Below are positions 25,201 to 32,701 of a DNA stretch of 35,322 nucleotides, one piece after another. The DNA lies in assembly GCA_029259605.1 (NCBI GenBank), contig JAJDEV010000260.1, positions 1 through 35,322 on the forward strand, written 5' to 3'. Position 1 is the stretch's first letter. Every line of letters starts with the position of its first letter. The notes under the pieces are model-generated. The model searched no databases. It was not told the DNA's origin and saw only the letters and a list, made by a program, of their open reading frames with translations. The position numbers and the translations under genes were made by a program. This DNA comes from Planctomycetota bacterium (GTDB lineage Bacteria > Planctomycetota > UBA1135 > GCA-002686595).

Positions 25201-25644
25201 GGCGAGATTGGCAACGCGAACAACAACCTCGACTTCGCCGTCGTCAGCGCGACGTACAACGAAACGACGAACCAGCTCGACCTCGAGCTCGACAGTTCGC
25301 TCGTGACGGTCGCGTCGTTCGCGAGCGGCTTCGCGGCCGAGTACCGGCTGATCCCGCGCTTCTTCCAGGTGCGGACCGACAACACGCTGAACTACTTGCC
25401 CGACTCCGGCTTCGTTCGCGTCACCTTCGACGCCGCCCGCGACGACGGCTTCGGGAACCCCGACGAGACGAACCTGCTGGTCTCGAAGACGGCGGACATT
25501 TCGTCCTTCAACGCTCTCGCGCCGGGCGAGCTGCAGTTCTTCCGCTTCGAGGTGGAGTTTGACCTGGACGCCAACGGCGTCGGGGTCAGCCCGTCGACGA
25601 AGCCGATCACGCTCGACTTCCTACGCATTCCGTTCCGCTTCTAG
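22288..25644 (+). CDS. Giant Gly-rich Ig-like lipoprotein, paralogue 1
   Basis: A 1,118-residue predicted lipoprotein: signal peptide with lipobox VLGC and lipidation at C23, then a Ser/Gly linker. Residues about 36-165 and 240-355 look like SbsA-type bacterial Ig-like domains (WQINRPIEFTFSMPVDF; AVAVILEFDQAVNPASTNIS). From about 450, a region alternating valine/isoleucine strands (VVDVRNLVIEGGGELRVQG) with long Gly-rich loops runs to about 790. It includes six Gly near 568 and nine Gly near 698, and suggests a beta-solenoid with Gly loops. The C-terminal third opens with MIPTFGARSKARSKWIS (about 859) and ends DFLRIPFRF. No catalytic motif is visible, so a structural surface role is inferred. 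Two paralogues follow in tandem. Confidence 0.85.
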   Translation: MSFQRSTLLVGSLLLGSGFVLGCSSGGGGGNSNAGLSTTFRLMNISVAENSVWQINRPIEFTFSMPVDFQSVSSNTINIQKSDGAPATGSFYLKPVDMDGDGIFETVDPKTVVFQPNCPTAADLSDAGLLPGGYFYTITLDGSASTTNTVLSMDSQALKETEIRTFSTPNSTNSTIAFTDTKPGPPVPLVRKAGSATTTDGISYIEIGGNADPASRMFFEFDATSQTYSVVPGANAPTTVPLNLYSNPNSAVAVILEFDQAVNPASTNISERRVRLEFRDSGGTWQPIDTRVELISNCSRSGATVRLEPLGLLPSDSQFRAVVLPGFQDIYGEFLSAELNQFATAPTDKLNFAGLMNPTDGADEFLEEFDFGGTSIESFQSTDALFDTPEAVWGKGNLTAAFDFSGNGGPGGDFDWHIRKDQIVILDTSFTEIIGGPGGVAKTTQGVYGGVVDVRNLVIEGGGELRVQGPNPMQLNATGYVQIDGLLNANGFNAKDVATLNTGNQVEIGGAGGPAGGVGGKASERLNSTTPRGGTGGGPFKEIGTGGQGGESAFSADRNGKDARRPGGGGGGRFAADYDVNPGLTGSGGTYAQNGYPGFKDPSDPKLVATGSLSKLKPAPGGEPGPGPFKDATTDNDFFGIKPVVSIDPGTGDATLDGLVRGELTRIWSGYGGGGGGEACPATRFPTPKWNAGSDEKGGGGGGGGGSVRIRALDKITFGRFGRLEAQGGKGGTGENTYFLDHVGGTGGSGSGGHVILESAVAIDFTNGNPGSALRRLFINAKGGTKKTGSLSDAPVNVSHGGGGGPGVVQLHVPSINPYSDDPNTSDIIVPTQILSVTNVEPLSTIVSPPGIHMIPTFGARSKARSKWISIGGADLDPGGGASLVSFLFGGTETAAGPGAGKILTDFEQVRQLAPLLGPSPLSATASILPDDVTLRLEGAELDPIINSMAALSTDIYLRTPSLLTNFLVEIGEIGNANNNLDFAVVSATYNETTNQLDLELDSSLVTVASFASGFAAEYRLIPRFFQVRTDNTLNYLPDSGFVRVTFDAARDDGFGNPDETNLLVSKTADISSFNALAPGELQFFRFEVEFDLDANGVGVSPSTKPITLDFLRIPFRF

Positions 25645-25670
25645 ACCGGACTGCGCACCCGCAACGCTTC

Positions 25671-25714
25671 AGGCCCTGCCGCCCCCTTCACGGGGCAGCA
25701 GGGCCTCTTTCTTT
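25671..25714 (+). terminator. Intrinsic terminator after lipoprotein 1
   Basis: AGGCCCTGC (25671-25679) pairs with GCAGGGCCT (25698-25706), and after one mismatch five more pairs close a short loop. The stem is followed by CTCTTTCTTT. This is the clearest rho-independent terminator in the window. It ends transcription of paralogue 1, so paralogue 2 must have its own promoter. A second small hairpin (ACAGCC...GGCTGT, 25720-25738) follows. Confidence 0.85.
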
Positions 25715-25758
25715 GGGGGACAGCCTCGTTCGGGCTGTAAGAGCAGCGCACGGGAGCG

Positions 25759-25834
25759 AGAGAATCTGCAACGCCCCCGGGGATCTTTCCCTAGCGACGA
25801 CGGCCCTCAGACCCCGTCGCTGGAAGCCCCCCCC
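25759..25834 (+). promoter_or_regulatory. Leader of lipoprotein 2: repeated box and C8 tract
   Basis: AGAGAATCTGCAACG (25759-25773) is identical to the box upstream of lipoprotein 1, here 61 nt before the ATG. Eight C residues (25827-25834) again run directly into ATGAG. The lack of a Shine-Dalgarno and the retained C8 length in two diverged genes suggest that the leader is under selection or is subject to recurrent copying. Confidence 0.5.
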
Positions 25835-28800
25835 ATGAGCAAGATCCCCTTCTCGACCTGCGCAGCGCTTCTCCTGGCGGCGGTGCTCGGCGCCTGCAGT
25901 TCGTCGGGAGGCGGCTCGCAGTCGAGCGCGCAGACGTCCACGTTCCGTGTGACGAACCTGTCCGTCGAAACGAACGCCGTCTGGCAGGTGAACCGTGAGA
26001 TCGAGATCGCGTTCTCGCTGCCCGTCGACTTTCTGACGGTCGCGTCGAACACGATCGACATTCGCCGCGTGGACGGCACGCCGGCGACCGGGTCGTTCTT
26101 CCTCAAGCCGCTCGACCTCGACGGTGACGGCGAGTTCGAAACGCAGGATCCGACCCGCGTCGTCTTTCAACCGAGCTGCCCCCTGCGCGCCGACCTCCTG
26201 GACGCCGGATTCACGCCCGGTGGCGAGTTCTACACGATCACGATTCGCGGGCTGTCCACGGGAACGAACACCATCCGCTCGGCCGACGGACACTCGCTCA
26301 GCGAGACGGTCATGCGGTCCTTCTCCACGCCCGCGTCGGTGAACTCGGGGGTCGTCTTCGTCGATACGACGCCGGGGGCGCCAACGCCCATCGTCCGCTC
26401 GCTCAGCGCGTCGACGACCAGCGGTGTGAGCTATGTCGAGATCGGCGGCAACGCGGATCCTGCGAGCCGGATCTACTTCGAGTTCGACGTCGGGTCGCAA
26501 ACGTACACCGCGGCTCCCGGAGCGAATGCACCGAGTCGCGTCCCGCTCAACCTCTACTCGGCCGAGGAGACCAGCGTCGCGGTCGTGCTCGAGTTCAACC
26601 AGTCGGTCAACCCGTCCGCGACGAACATCTCGTCGCGTCGCCTGCGGCTCGAATACGAATCGACGAGTGGCGCGACGACGCAATGGACGCCCATCGATAC
26701 GCGCGTCGAGCTCGTGTCGAATTGCACGAACTCCGGTGCGACTGTGCGGCTCGAGCCGATCGGACTGCTGCCCGCCAGCAGCCGACTACGCGCCGTCGTG
26801 CTCCCGGGCTTCCAGGACATCCGCGGCGAGGTCACGACCGCGGCGCTCAATCGCTTCGCGATCGTCGATACGGCCGAGATTCAGCACTCGACGCTGCTCG
26901 ACCCGTCGGCGGGCGCTGACGAGATCTTCGAGGACTTCACGTTCGGCGCGCCCAGCCTGCAGTCGTTCGAGGACGCTTCCGCCGTGTTCGACACGCCGAT
27001 CGCATCGTGGAAGAACGGCTCGCTCGTAGCCGCGTTCGACTTCGATGGCTCAGGCGGTCCGGGCGGCGACTTCGACTGGATCGTCCGTCGGGGCGAGACC
27101 TTCCTCTTCGACACCGTTCGCTCGGACATCGTCGGCGGACCGAACGGCGTCCCGACACGCGTCCAGCAAGCGGTCGACGGAGTCGTCGACGTGCGCAACC
27201 TCGTGATCGAGGAAGGCGGCGAGCTTCGTGTCCAGGGGCCGAACCCCTTGCGCGTGAACGCAACCGGATTCGTTCGCATCGACGGCCGGCTGAACGCGAG
27301 CGGGTTCAACGCGAAGGACGTCGCGACGCTCGACACCGGAAGTCAGCCCGAAGTCGGTGGCTCGGGCGCGGCGTCCGGCGGAGTCGGCGGGGCCGCGAGC
27401 GAGCGTATCAACAGCTCGACGCCGCGGGGCGGAACGGGTGGCGGCCCCTACCGCGAAACGAACACGGGTGGCTTCGGCGGTGAGTCCGGATACGCGCCCG
27501 GGAACCAGAGCGTCAACAACCGGCGCCCGGGTGGCGGCGGCGGCGGCAAGTTCGCGGCCGACTACTCCGGCTTGGTCGGAATGGAGGCTCTCGCCGGGCT
27601 GGACGGGCACGCGAGCTCCACGGGCGCGATCTCCGGCGCGAGACCCGCACCGGGCGGTTTGCCCGGCGTCGGTCCGTTCCGCGACGCGACGAGCGACAAC
27701 GACTTCTTCGGCGTGAAGCCGATCGTCGAGCTCGACGAGTTCGGCGTCGCCACCCTCGCGGGACTCGTGCGCGGGGAGCTGCCGCGCATCTGGGCCGGTT
27801 ACGGCGGCGGCGGCGGCGGAGATGCGCTGCCGTCGACGCGCTTCCCGACCCCGCGGTGGAACGCGACGAGCGACGAGAAGGGAGGCGGCGGCGGAGGAGG
27901 CGGCGGCGCGATCCGGATCCGCGCCCTCGGCGAGATCGTCTTCGGACGACGCGGCTTCATCGACGCACAGGGGGGACAAGGCGCGACGGGAGAGAACACG
28001 AACTTCCTCGATCACATCGGGGGCTCCGGCGGTTCGGGGTCGGGCGGACACGTCGTGCTCGAATCGGCGGTGCACATCGACTTCACGGACGGCGACCCGG
28101 CGACGACTCCGAACAAGAACTTCATCAGCACGCGCGGCGGCCCGTTCACGATCGGCTCCAAGGCGCGCGCGGTTCCCTGCGGTATCAGTCACGGCGGACC
28201 GGGCGGCCCCGGCGTCATCCAACTCCACGTCCCTTCGATCCAGCCGTTCTCCGACGAACTCGATCCTGACTCGCCGACCGCGTCGAACATCATCGTTCCG
28301 ACCGCAGCGCTGACTTCGAGCTCGGCACACCCGCTCGACACGCTCATGCGTCCGCCCGGGATCCACATGATTCCGACCTTCGGTGCGCGCTCGAAGGCGA
28401 GGTCACGCTGGATCTCGCTCGGTGGCGCGGCTTCGAATCCGAGCGGAACGCCGGACCTCGTGACGTTCCTCTTCGGGGGGACCGACGTGAACCCCGGACC
28501 GGACGAAGGGCGCGTGCTGAGCAGCAGCGGACGTGTCACGGATCTGGCTCCTCTGCTCGGACCCGAGGGGCTCTCGTCGACGGTCGAATTGCTCGCCGAT
28601 GGAACGACCCTGCGCATCAGCGGCTCGTCGCTCGATCCGCTCATCACGCCCGCCGCCGGATCCGCGGCCAACGATGTGTACCTGCGCACGCCCACGCTGC
28701 TGCGAAACTTCCTGGTGCGACTGTCCGAGGTCGGGAACGCGACGAACTCGATCGACTTCGACGTCGTCAGCGCGTCCTACGACGGCGCGCTCGGTGCGCT

Positions 28801-29167
28801 CGAGTTGTCCGTCGATCCGCGCATCGCCACGTTGACCGAATTCGCGACCGGCATCGTCGTCGAGTACTCATTGATCCCGCGCTTCTTCCAGGTGAGCACC
28901 GACGGATTCCGTGATCAAGTTCCCGACTCGACGCTCGTTCGTATCACCTTCGAAGGTGCCCGCGACGATGGCTTTGGCAATCCCGACGAGAGCAATCTGC
29001 TCGTGAAGTCCACGGGCGACATCTCGGAGTTCAACTCGCTCGCACCGGGCGACCTGCAGTTCTTCCGCTTCGAAGTCGAGTTCGATCTCGACGCGACGGG
29101 GCAGGGCATCCAGCCCTCCACGAAGCCCACACAGCTCGACTTTCTACGCATCCCCTTCCGGTTCTGA
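25835..29167 (+). CDS. Giant Gly-rich Ig-like lipoprotein, paralogue 2
   Basis: A 1,110-residue protein with the same architecture as its upstream neighbour: lipobox LGAC with lipidation at C21, two Ig-like domains (WQVNREIEIAFSLPVDF; VAVVLEFNQSVNPSATNIS), a beta-solenoid-like Gly-rich centre starting near 448 (GVVDVRNLVIEEGGELRVQG) with nine Gly near 684, and the conserved MIPTFGARSKARSRWIS module. It ends in DFLRIPFRF. By eye it is closer to paralogue 1 than to paralogue 3, for example in NAKDVATLxTGxQ and STPRGGTGGGP. ATG 25835 is chosen because the signal peptide begins there; the frame is open upstream into paralogue 1. Presumed outer-membrane or surface protein of unknown function. Confidence 0.85.
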   Translation: MSKIPFSTCAALLLAAVLGACSSSGGGSQSSAQTSTFRVTNLSVETNAVWQVNREIEIAFSLPVDFLTVASNTIDIRRVDGTPATGSFFLKPLDLDGDGEFETQDPTRVVFQPSCPLRADLLDAGFTPGGEFYTITIRGLSTGTNTIRSADGHSLSETVMRSFSTPASVNSGVVFVDTTPGAPTPIVRSLSASTTSGVSYVEIGGNADPASRIYFEFDVGSQTYTAAPGANAPSRVPLNLYSAEETSVAVVLEFNQSVNPSATNISSRRLRLEYESTSGATTQWTPIDTRVELVSNCTNSGATVRLEPIGLLPASSRLRAVVLPGFQDIRGEVTTAALNRFAIVDTAEIQHSTLLDPSAGADEIFEDFTFGAPSLQSFEDASAVFDTPIASWKNGSLVAAFDFDGSGGPGGDFDWIVRRGETFLFDTVRSDIVGGPNGVPTRVQQAVDGVVDVRNLVIEEGGELRVQGPNPLRVNATGFVRIDGRLNASGFNAKDVATLDTGSQPEVGGSGAASGGVGGAASERINSSTPRGGTGGGPYRETNTGGFGGESGYAPGNQSVNNRRPGGGGGGKFAADYSGLVGMEALAGLDGHASSTGAISGARPAPGGLPGVGPFRDATSDNDFFGVKPIVELDEFGVATLAGLVRGELPRIWAGYGGGGGGDALPSTRFPTPRWNATSDEKGGGGGGGGGAIRIRALGEIVFGRRGFIDAQGGQGATGENTNFLDHIGGSGGSGSGGHVVLESAVHIDFTDGDPATTPNKNFISTRGGPFTIGSKARAVPCGISHGGPGGPGVIQLHVPSIQPFSDELDPDSPTASNIIVPTAALTSSSAHPLDTLMRPPGIHMIPTFGARSKARSRWISLGGAASNPSGTPDLVTFLFGGTDVNPGPDEGRVLSSSGRVTDLAPLLGPEGLSSTVELLADGTTLRISGSSLDPLITPAAGSAANDVYLRTPTLLRNFLVRLSEVGNATNSIDFDVVSASYDGALGALELSVDPRIATLTEFATGIVVEYSLIPRFFQVSTDGFRDQVPDSTLVRITFEGARDDGFGNPDESNLLVKSTGDISEFNSLAPGDLQFFRFEVEFDLDATGQGIQPSTKPTQLDFLRIPFRF

Positions 29168-29195
29168 CCCCCCCTGCCCGGCCGGTGCCTAGGCG

Positions 29196-29231
29196 ATGGT
29201 CGGGACCATTTGAGCGTGATAAGGTGGTGTA
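29196..29231 (+). promoter_or_regulatory. Small hairpin and ribosome-binding site of lipoprotein 3
   Basis: ATGGT and ACCAT (29196-29209) form a 5-bp hairpin with a CGGG loop. AAGGTGGT (29221-29228) then sits three bases before the ATG and can pair with the 16S rRNA tail in the extended form (GGUGGU). This contrasts with the C8 starts of the two upstream paralogues. The gap to paralogue 2 is only 64 bp, so co-transcription from the paralogue 2 promoter is plausible. Confidence 0.45.
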
Positions 29232-32200
29232 ATGCCCGTCCGTCTACGGCCTTTCGCGTACGCTGCGCTGGCTCTTGCGCTGCTCTGCGTCGCGTGCACG
29301 AGCGGCAGCGGAGGAGCAAGCAACGGCGCGAGCGGCGACTTCTCGCTGCTTTCGATTTCGGTGTCCGAGAACGCGGTGTGGCAGATCAATCGCTCCATCG
29401 AGCTGCGCTTCTCGAGCGCGGTCGACTTCCTCTCGGTCAGCTCGAACACGATCAACATCCGCTCGGACACCGGCGTGCCGGCCACGGGCTCGTTCGCGTT
29501 CAAACGCATCGACACGGACGGCGATGGAACGGCGGAGACCGCGGTCGAGGACACGATCGTGTTCTATCCGAGCTGTCCGATTCAATCAGACTACTCTGAC
29601 GCCGGACTTCGCCCCGGTGGCACGACGTACGTGTTGACGGTTGCCGGAGGCGAGAACGGCAACACGAACACGATTCGATCCGCCGAGCAGCGCACGTTGG
29701 CAACGACGTGGATGCGATCCTTCTCGACGCCGAACTCGACCGTGTCATCGGTCGTCTTTGTCGACCAGACGCCGGGCGGGCCGATTCCGGTCACGCGCCC
29801 CAAAGGATCGTCGCGCGTCGCGAACGTGACCTATGCCGAGATCGCCGGCTCGAGCGACCCCGACTGGAACGTCTTCTTCGAGCTCGACGCGACGAGCCAG
29901 ACCTACGAAGCGGTCGGTGGTCTCAAGAAGGGCGATGCGCTTCTCCCGCTGAACTTGTACTCGGACGAGGCGACGCGCGCGGCACTGATCGTCGCGTTCA
30001 ACCAACCCGTGAACCCGTCGAGTACGAACATCTCGGATCGGCGGCTACGGCTGGAGTTCCAGGACTCGGACGGCGCGTGGTTGCCGATCGACACGCGCGT
30101 TGAACTCCTCGCGAACTGCGCCGGGTCCGGTGCGATGGTCCGGCTCGAACCGATCGGACTCCTCCCGGCAGCAACCCATGTGCGCGCGGTGATCCTGCCC
30201 GGATTCGAAGACATCGTCGGTGACTCGGGCAGCACGCGATACGACCGCTTCGCCGTAGCACCGACCGCGGTCTTCGACTACCCGACCCTCAGCACGCCGG
30301 ACGTCGGCGCGGACGAGTTCGTGGAGAGCTTCGCGTTCGGAGGCGATCACATTCGATCGTTCCAGGATGTCGACGCGCTCTTCGACACCCCCTCCGCGCG
30401 CTGGAACGGCGGCGAGTTGACCGCCGCGTTCGACTTCGAGGGTACCGGCGGACCGGGAGGAGACTTCGACTGGTACATCCGCACCGGCGAGAACTTCCTG
30501 TTCGATACGACCGCCACGGCGATCGTCGGGGGCCCCGACGGCATTCCGACGACGACGCTCTTTTCGACCGGCGGGGTCGTCGATGTTCGCAACCTGATCA
30601 TCGAGCGCGGTGGAACGCTCCGACTCCAAGGACAGAAGCCCGTCGTGATCAACGCGACCGGCTTCGTACGCATCGACGGGACGCTCAACCTCTCCGGGTT
30701 CAGCGCGAAGAACGTCGTGACACTGAACTCCGGACACCAACCCGAGGCCGGTGGTGTCGGCGCCGCGGGCGGGGGAAGTGGCGGCGCCGCGAGCACGGTC
30801 ACGACTTCGTCGACGCGTCGCGGCAGTCAGGGGTTCGGCCCATTCGGTGAGGCAGGCACCGGCGCGTTCGGAGGCGAGAGCGGCTACTCGACGGGCGGCT
30901 TCGACAACCGGCGTCCCGGTGGCGGCGGCGGCGGGCGCTTCGCCGACAACTTCGACTTCAGCGAGCGAACGATGGGACGCTTCGCACAGTCCGGATACGA
31001 CGGAGTACCGCAATCGACGAGCGCTGTCACGCGGACCAAGCCCGCGAAGGGCGGCCAGCCCGGCCTCGGTCCGTTCCTCGACAACGACCCCACGAACAAC
31101 TACTTCGGCGTGCGCCCCATCGTCGAGATCGATGCGATGGGCGACGTCGAGCTTGTCGAGCTCAAGCGCGGCGAGCTGACTCGGCTGTGGGCCGGGTACG
31201 GCGGCGGCGGCGGCGGAGATGCACTCCCGGGCAATCGCTTTCCGACGCCGAGATGGACCCCTAGCAGCGACGAGAAGGGCGGCGGCGCCGGGGCCGGCGC
31301 GGGGGGACTCCGGGTTCGCGCGCTCGGCGAGATCATCTTCGGCCCGCTCGGGCGCATCGAAGCGCGCGGCGGAACCGGCGGAACGGGCGAGAACGTCGCG
31401 GGCAACAACCACGTGGGCGGAACCGGAGGTTCGGGCTCGGGCGGACACGTGATGCTCGAGTCCGCTGTTCGAGTCGACCTCGCCAGCGCCGTGCCAGGGC
31501 TCAATCCTCGCGTCCACATCGACGTCCGCGGCGGTCCGCGCACGACGGGACTGTTGTCCGGCGTACCCAACGCGACGAGTTGGGGTGGCGGCGGTGGGCC
31601 CGGCATCATTCAACTGCATGTGCCCTCGATTCGCCCGCCGTCGGACGATCCGCTCACGTCGAACATCATCGTGCCGACCGAATCGTTGCTCGACGAAGAC
31701 CCGTTCGAGCAAGTCACGTCGACGACGGCGCTGCAGATGATCCCGACGTTCGGCGCGCGCTCGAAGGCGCGTTCGCGCTGGATTCCGCTCGGCGGTGCGT
31801 CGTTCGATGCGTCTGGCGTCCCGCGCATGATCGAGTTCCTGTTCGGCGGAGTGGAGACTGCTCCGGGTATGAACGAGGGCAAGATCCTCACGACGGGCGG
31901 TCGAGTCGTCGAGCTCACGTCGCTCATCGGTCCCGAGCCGATCGGCACGGCTACGGCGTCGATCCTCGCCGACGAATCGACCCTGCGCATCGAGGGGGCC
32001 TCGCTCGATCCGCTCCGCAACGGAACGCTCGGCGGGGTTTCGACCGACCTCTACCTCCGCACGCCTGCGCTGCTGCGCAACTTCTCCATTCGTCTCGCGG
32101 ACCCGCTCGAGTCCACGAACGCGCTCACGTTCGACGTCCTCTCGGCGAGCTACGACGGGAGCACGGACGCCCTCGATATCCTCGCCAACGAGCCGGGCGT

Positions 32201-32540
32201 CACGATGGCCGCGTTCGTCGGAGCGGCGTCGATGGAGGTCTCGCTCATTCCGCGCTTCTTCCGCGTGCGGTCGGGAGGCGATCCCGACCTGGTGCCGGAC
32301 GGGACGTTCGTTCGTGTGACGTTCGAGGGCGCCGCCCGGGACGCCTTCGGCCTCGTCGACGAGGCGAATCTGGTCGTTCCGCGGACCGCCGACCTCTCGC
32401 GTTTCAACGCGGTCCAACCGGGAGCGCTCGAGTTCTTCCGGTTCGAGGTCGAGTTCGATCTCGACGCCGCTGGGACCGGGCTTTCCCGCGAGACCGAGCC
32501 AATCTCGCTCGACTTCGTACGCCTGCCGTTCCGGTTCTGA
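29232..32540 (+). CDS. Giant Gly-rich Ig-like lipoprotein, paralogue 3
   Basis: A 1,102-residue paralogue of the two preceding proteins. Its lipobox is slightly atypical (CVAC, lipidation at C22). Two Ig-like domains (WQINRSIELRFSSAVDF; RAALIVAFNQPVNPSSTNIS) precede the beta-solenoid-like part (GVVDVRNLIIERGGTLRLQG, from about 449). The central nine-Gly loop of the paralogues is replaced by GGGAGAGAGG, and the C-terminal motif is varied to DFVRLPFRF. The module IPTFGARSKARSRWIP is retained. It is the most diverged copy, suggesting an older duplication or different partner. Function unknown; a surface-structural or adhesive role is inferred from the lipoprotein signal and domain types. Confidence 0.85.
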   Translation: MPVRLRPFAYAALALALLCVACTSGSGGASNGASGDFSLLSISVSENAVWQINRSIELRFSSAVDFLSVSSNTINIRSDTGVPATGSFAFKRIDTDGDGTAETAVEDTIVFYPSCPIQSDYSDAGLRPGGTTYVLTVAGGENGNTNTIRSAEQRTLATTWMRSFSTPNSTVSSVVFVDQTPGGPIPVTRPKGSSRVANVTYAEIAGSSDPDWNVFFELDATSQTYEAVGGLKKGDALLPLNLYSDEATRAALIVAFNQPVNPSSTNISDRRLRLEFQDSDGAWLPIDTRVELLANCAGSGAMVRLEPIGLLPAATHVRAVILPGFEDIVGDSGSTRYDRFAVAPTAVFDYPTLSTPDVGADEFVESFAFGGDHIRSFQDVDALFDTPSARWNGGELTAAFDFEGTGGPGGDFDWYIRTGENFLFDTTATAIVGGPDGIPTTTLFSTGGVVDVRNLIIERGGTLRLQGQKPVVINATGFVRIDGTLNLSGFSAKNVVTLNSGHQPEAGGVGAAGGGSGGAASTVTTSSTRRGSQGFGPFGEAGTGAFGGESGYSTGGFDNRRPGGGGGGRFADNFDFSERTMGRFAQSGYDGVPQSTSAVTRTKPAKGGQPGLGPFLDNDPTNNYFGVRPIVEIDAMGDVELVELKRGELTRLWAGYGGGGGGDALPGNRFPTPRWTPSSDEKGGGAGAGAGGLRVRALGEIIFGPLGRIEARGGTGGTGENVAGNNHVGGTGGSGSGGHVMLESAVRVDLASAVPGLNPRVHIDVRGGPRTTGLLSGVPNATSWGGGGGPGIIQLHVPSIRPPSDDPLTSNIIVPTESLLDEDPFEQVTSTTALQMIPTFGARSKARSRWIPLGGASFDASGVPRMIEFLFGGVETAPGMNEGKILTTGGRVVELTSLIGPEPIGTATASILADESTLRIEGASLDPLRNGTLGGVSTDLYLRTPALLRNFSIRLADPLESTNALTFDVLSASYDGSTDALDILANEPGVTMAAFVGAASMEVSLIPRFFRVRSGGDPDLVPDGTFVRVTFEGAARDAFGLVDEANLVVPRTADLSRFNAVQPGALEFFRFEVEFDLDAAGTGLSRETEPISLDFVRLPFRF

Positions 32541-32701
32541 GGAACGCGTGCGCGGCCCCTTTGTCGGGGCGTCGGAAACGCGCGGGAACGCTTTCCGCGA
32601 CGAGCGCTTTCCCTTATCTACTAGGCCCCTGAGGCATCACCCCCGCGCTCGGTCGCGGGCCCGCCTCCACACGGCTCCGCCCCGCCCCCGCCGGCACCAA
32701 C
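32541..32701 (+). promoter_or_regulatory. Structured leader of nhaA
   Basis: A 161-nt spacer with three hairpins: GCCCC/GGGGC (32555-32570), a longer imperfect stem at 32571-32601 (GTCG and GAAA pairing with TTTC and CGAC around a GCG/CGC tip), and CCCGCG/CGCGGG (32642-32659). TTATCTACTAG lies between the second and third. Some nhaA genes are preceded by Li+-sensing riboswitches (nhaA-I and nhaA-II motifs), but I cannot match a consensus by eye. The first hairpin may alternatively help to end the lipoprotein transcript. Confidence 0.35.

Noticed and set aside
29211..29231. GATAAGGTGG before lipoprotein 3, also at 22186, as a regulator site
   Set aside because: At the third gene it is explained by the ribosome-binding site; two copies of a 10-mer are weak evidence for anything more.
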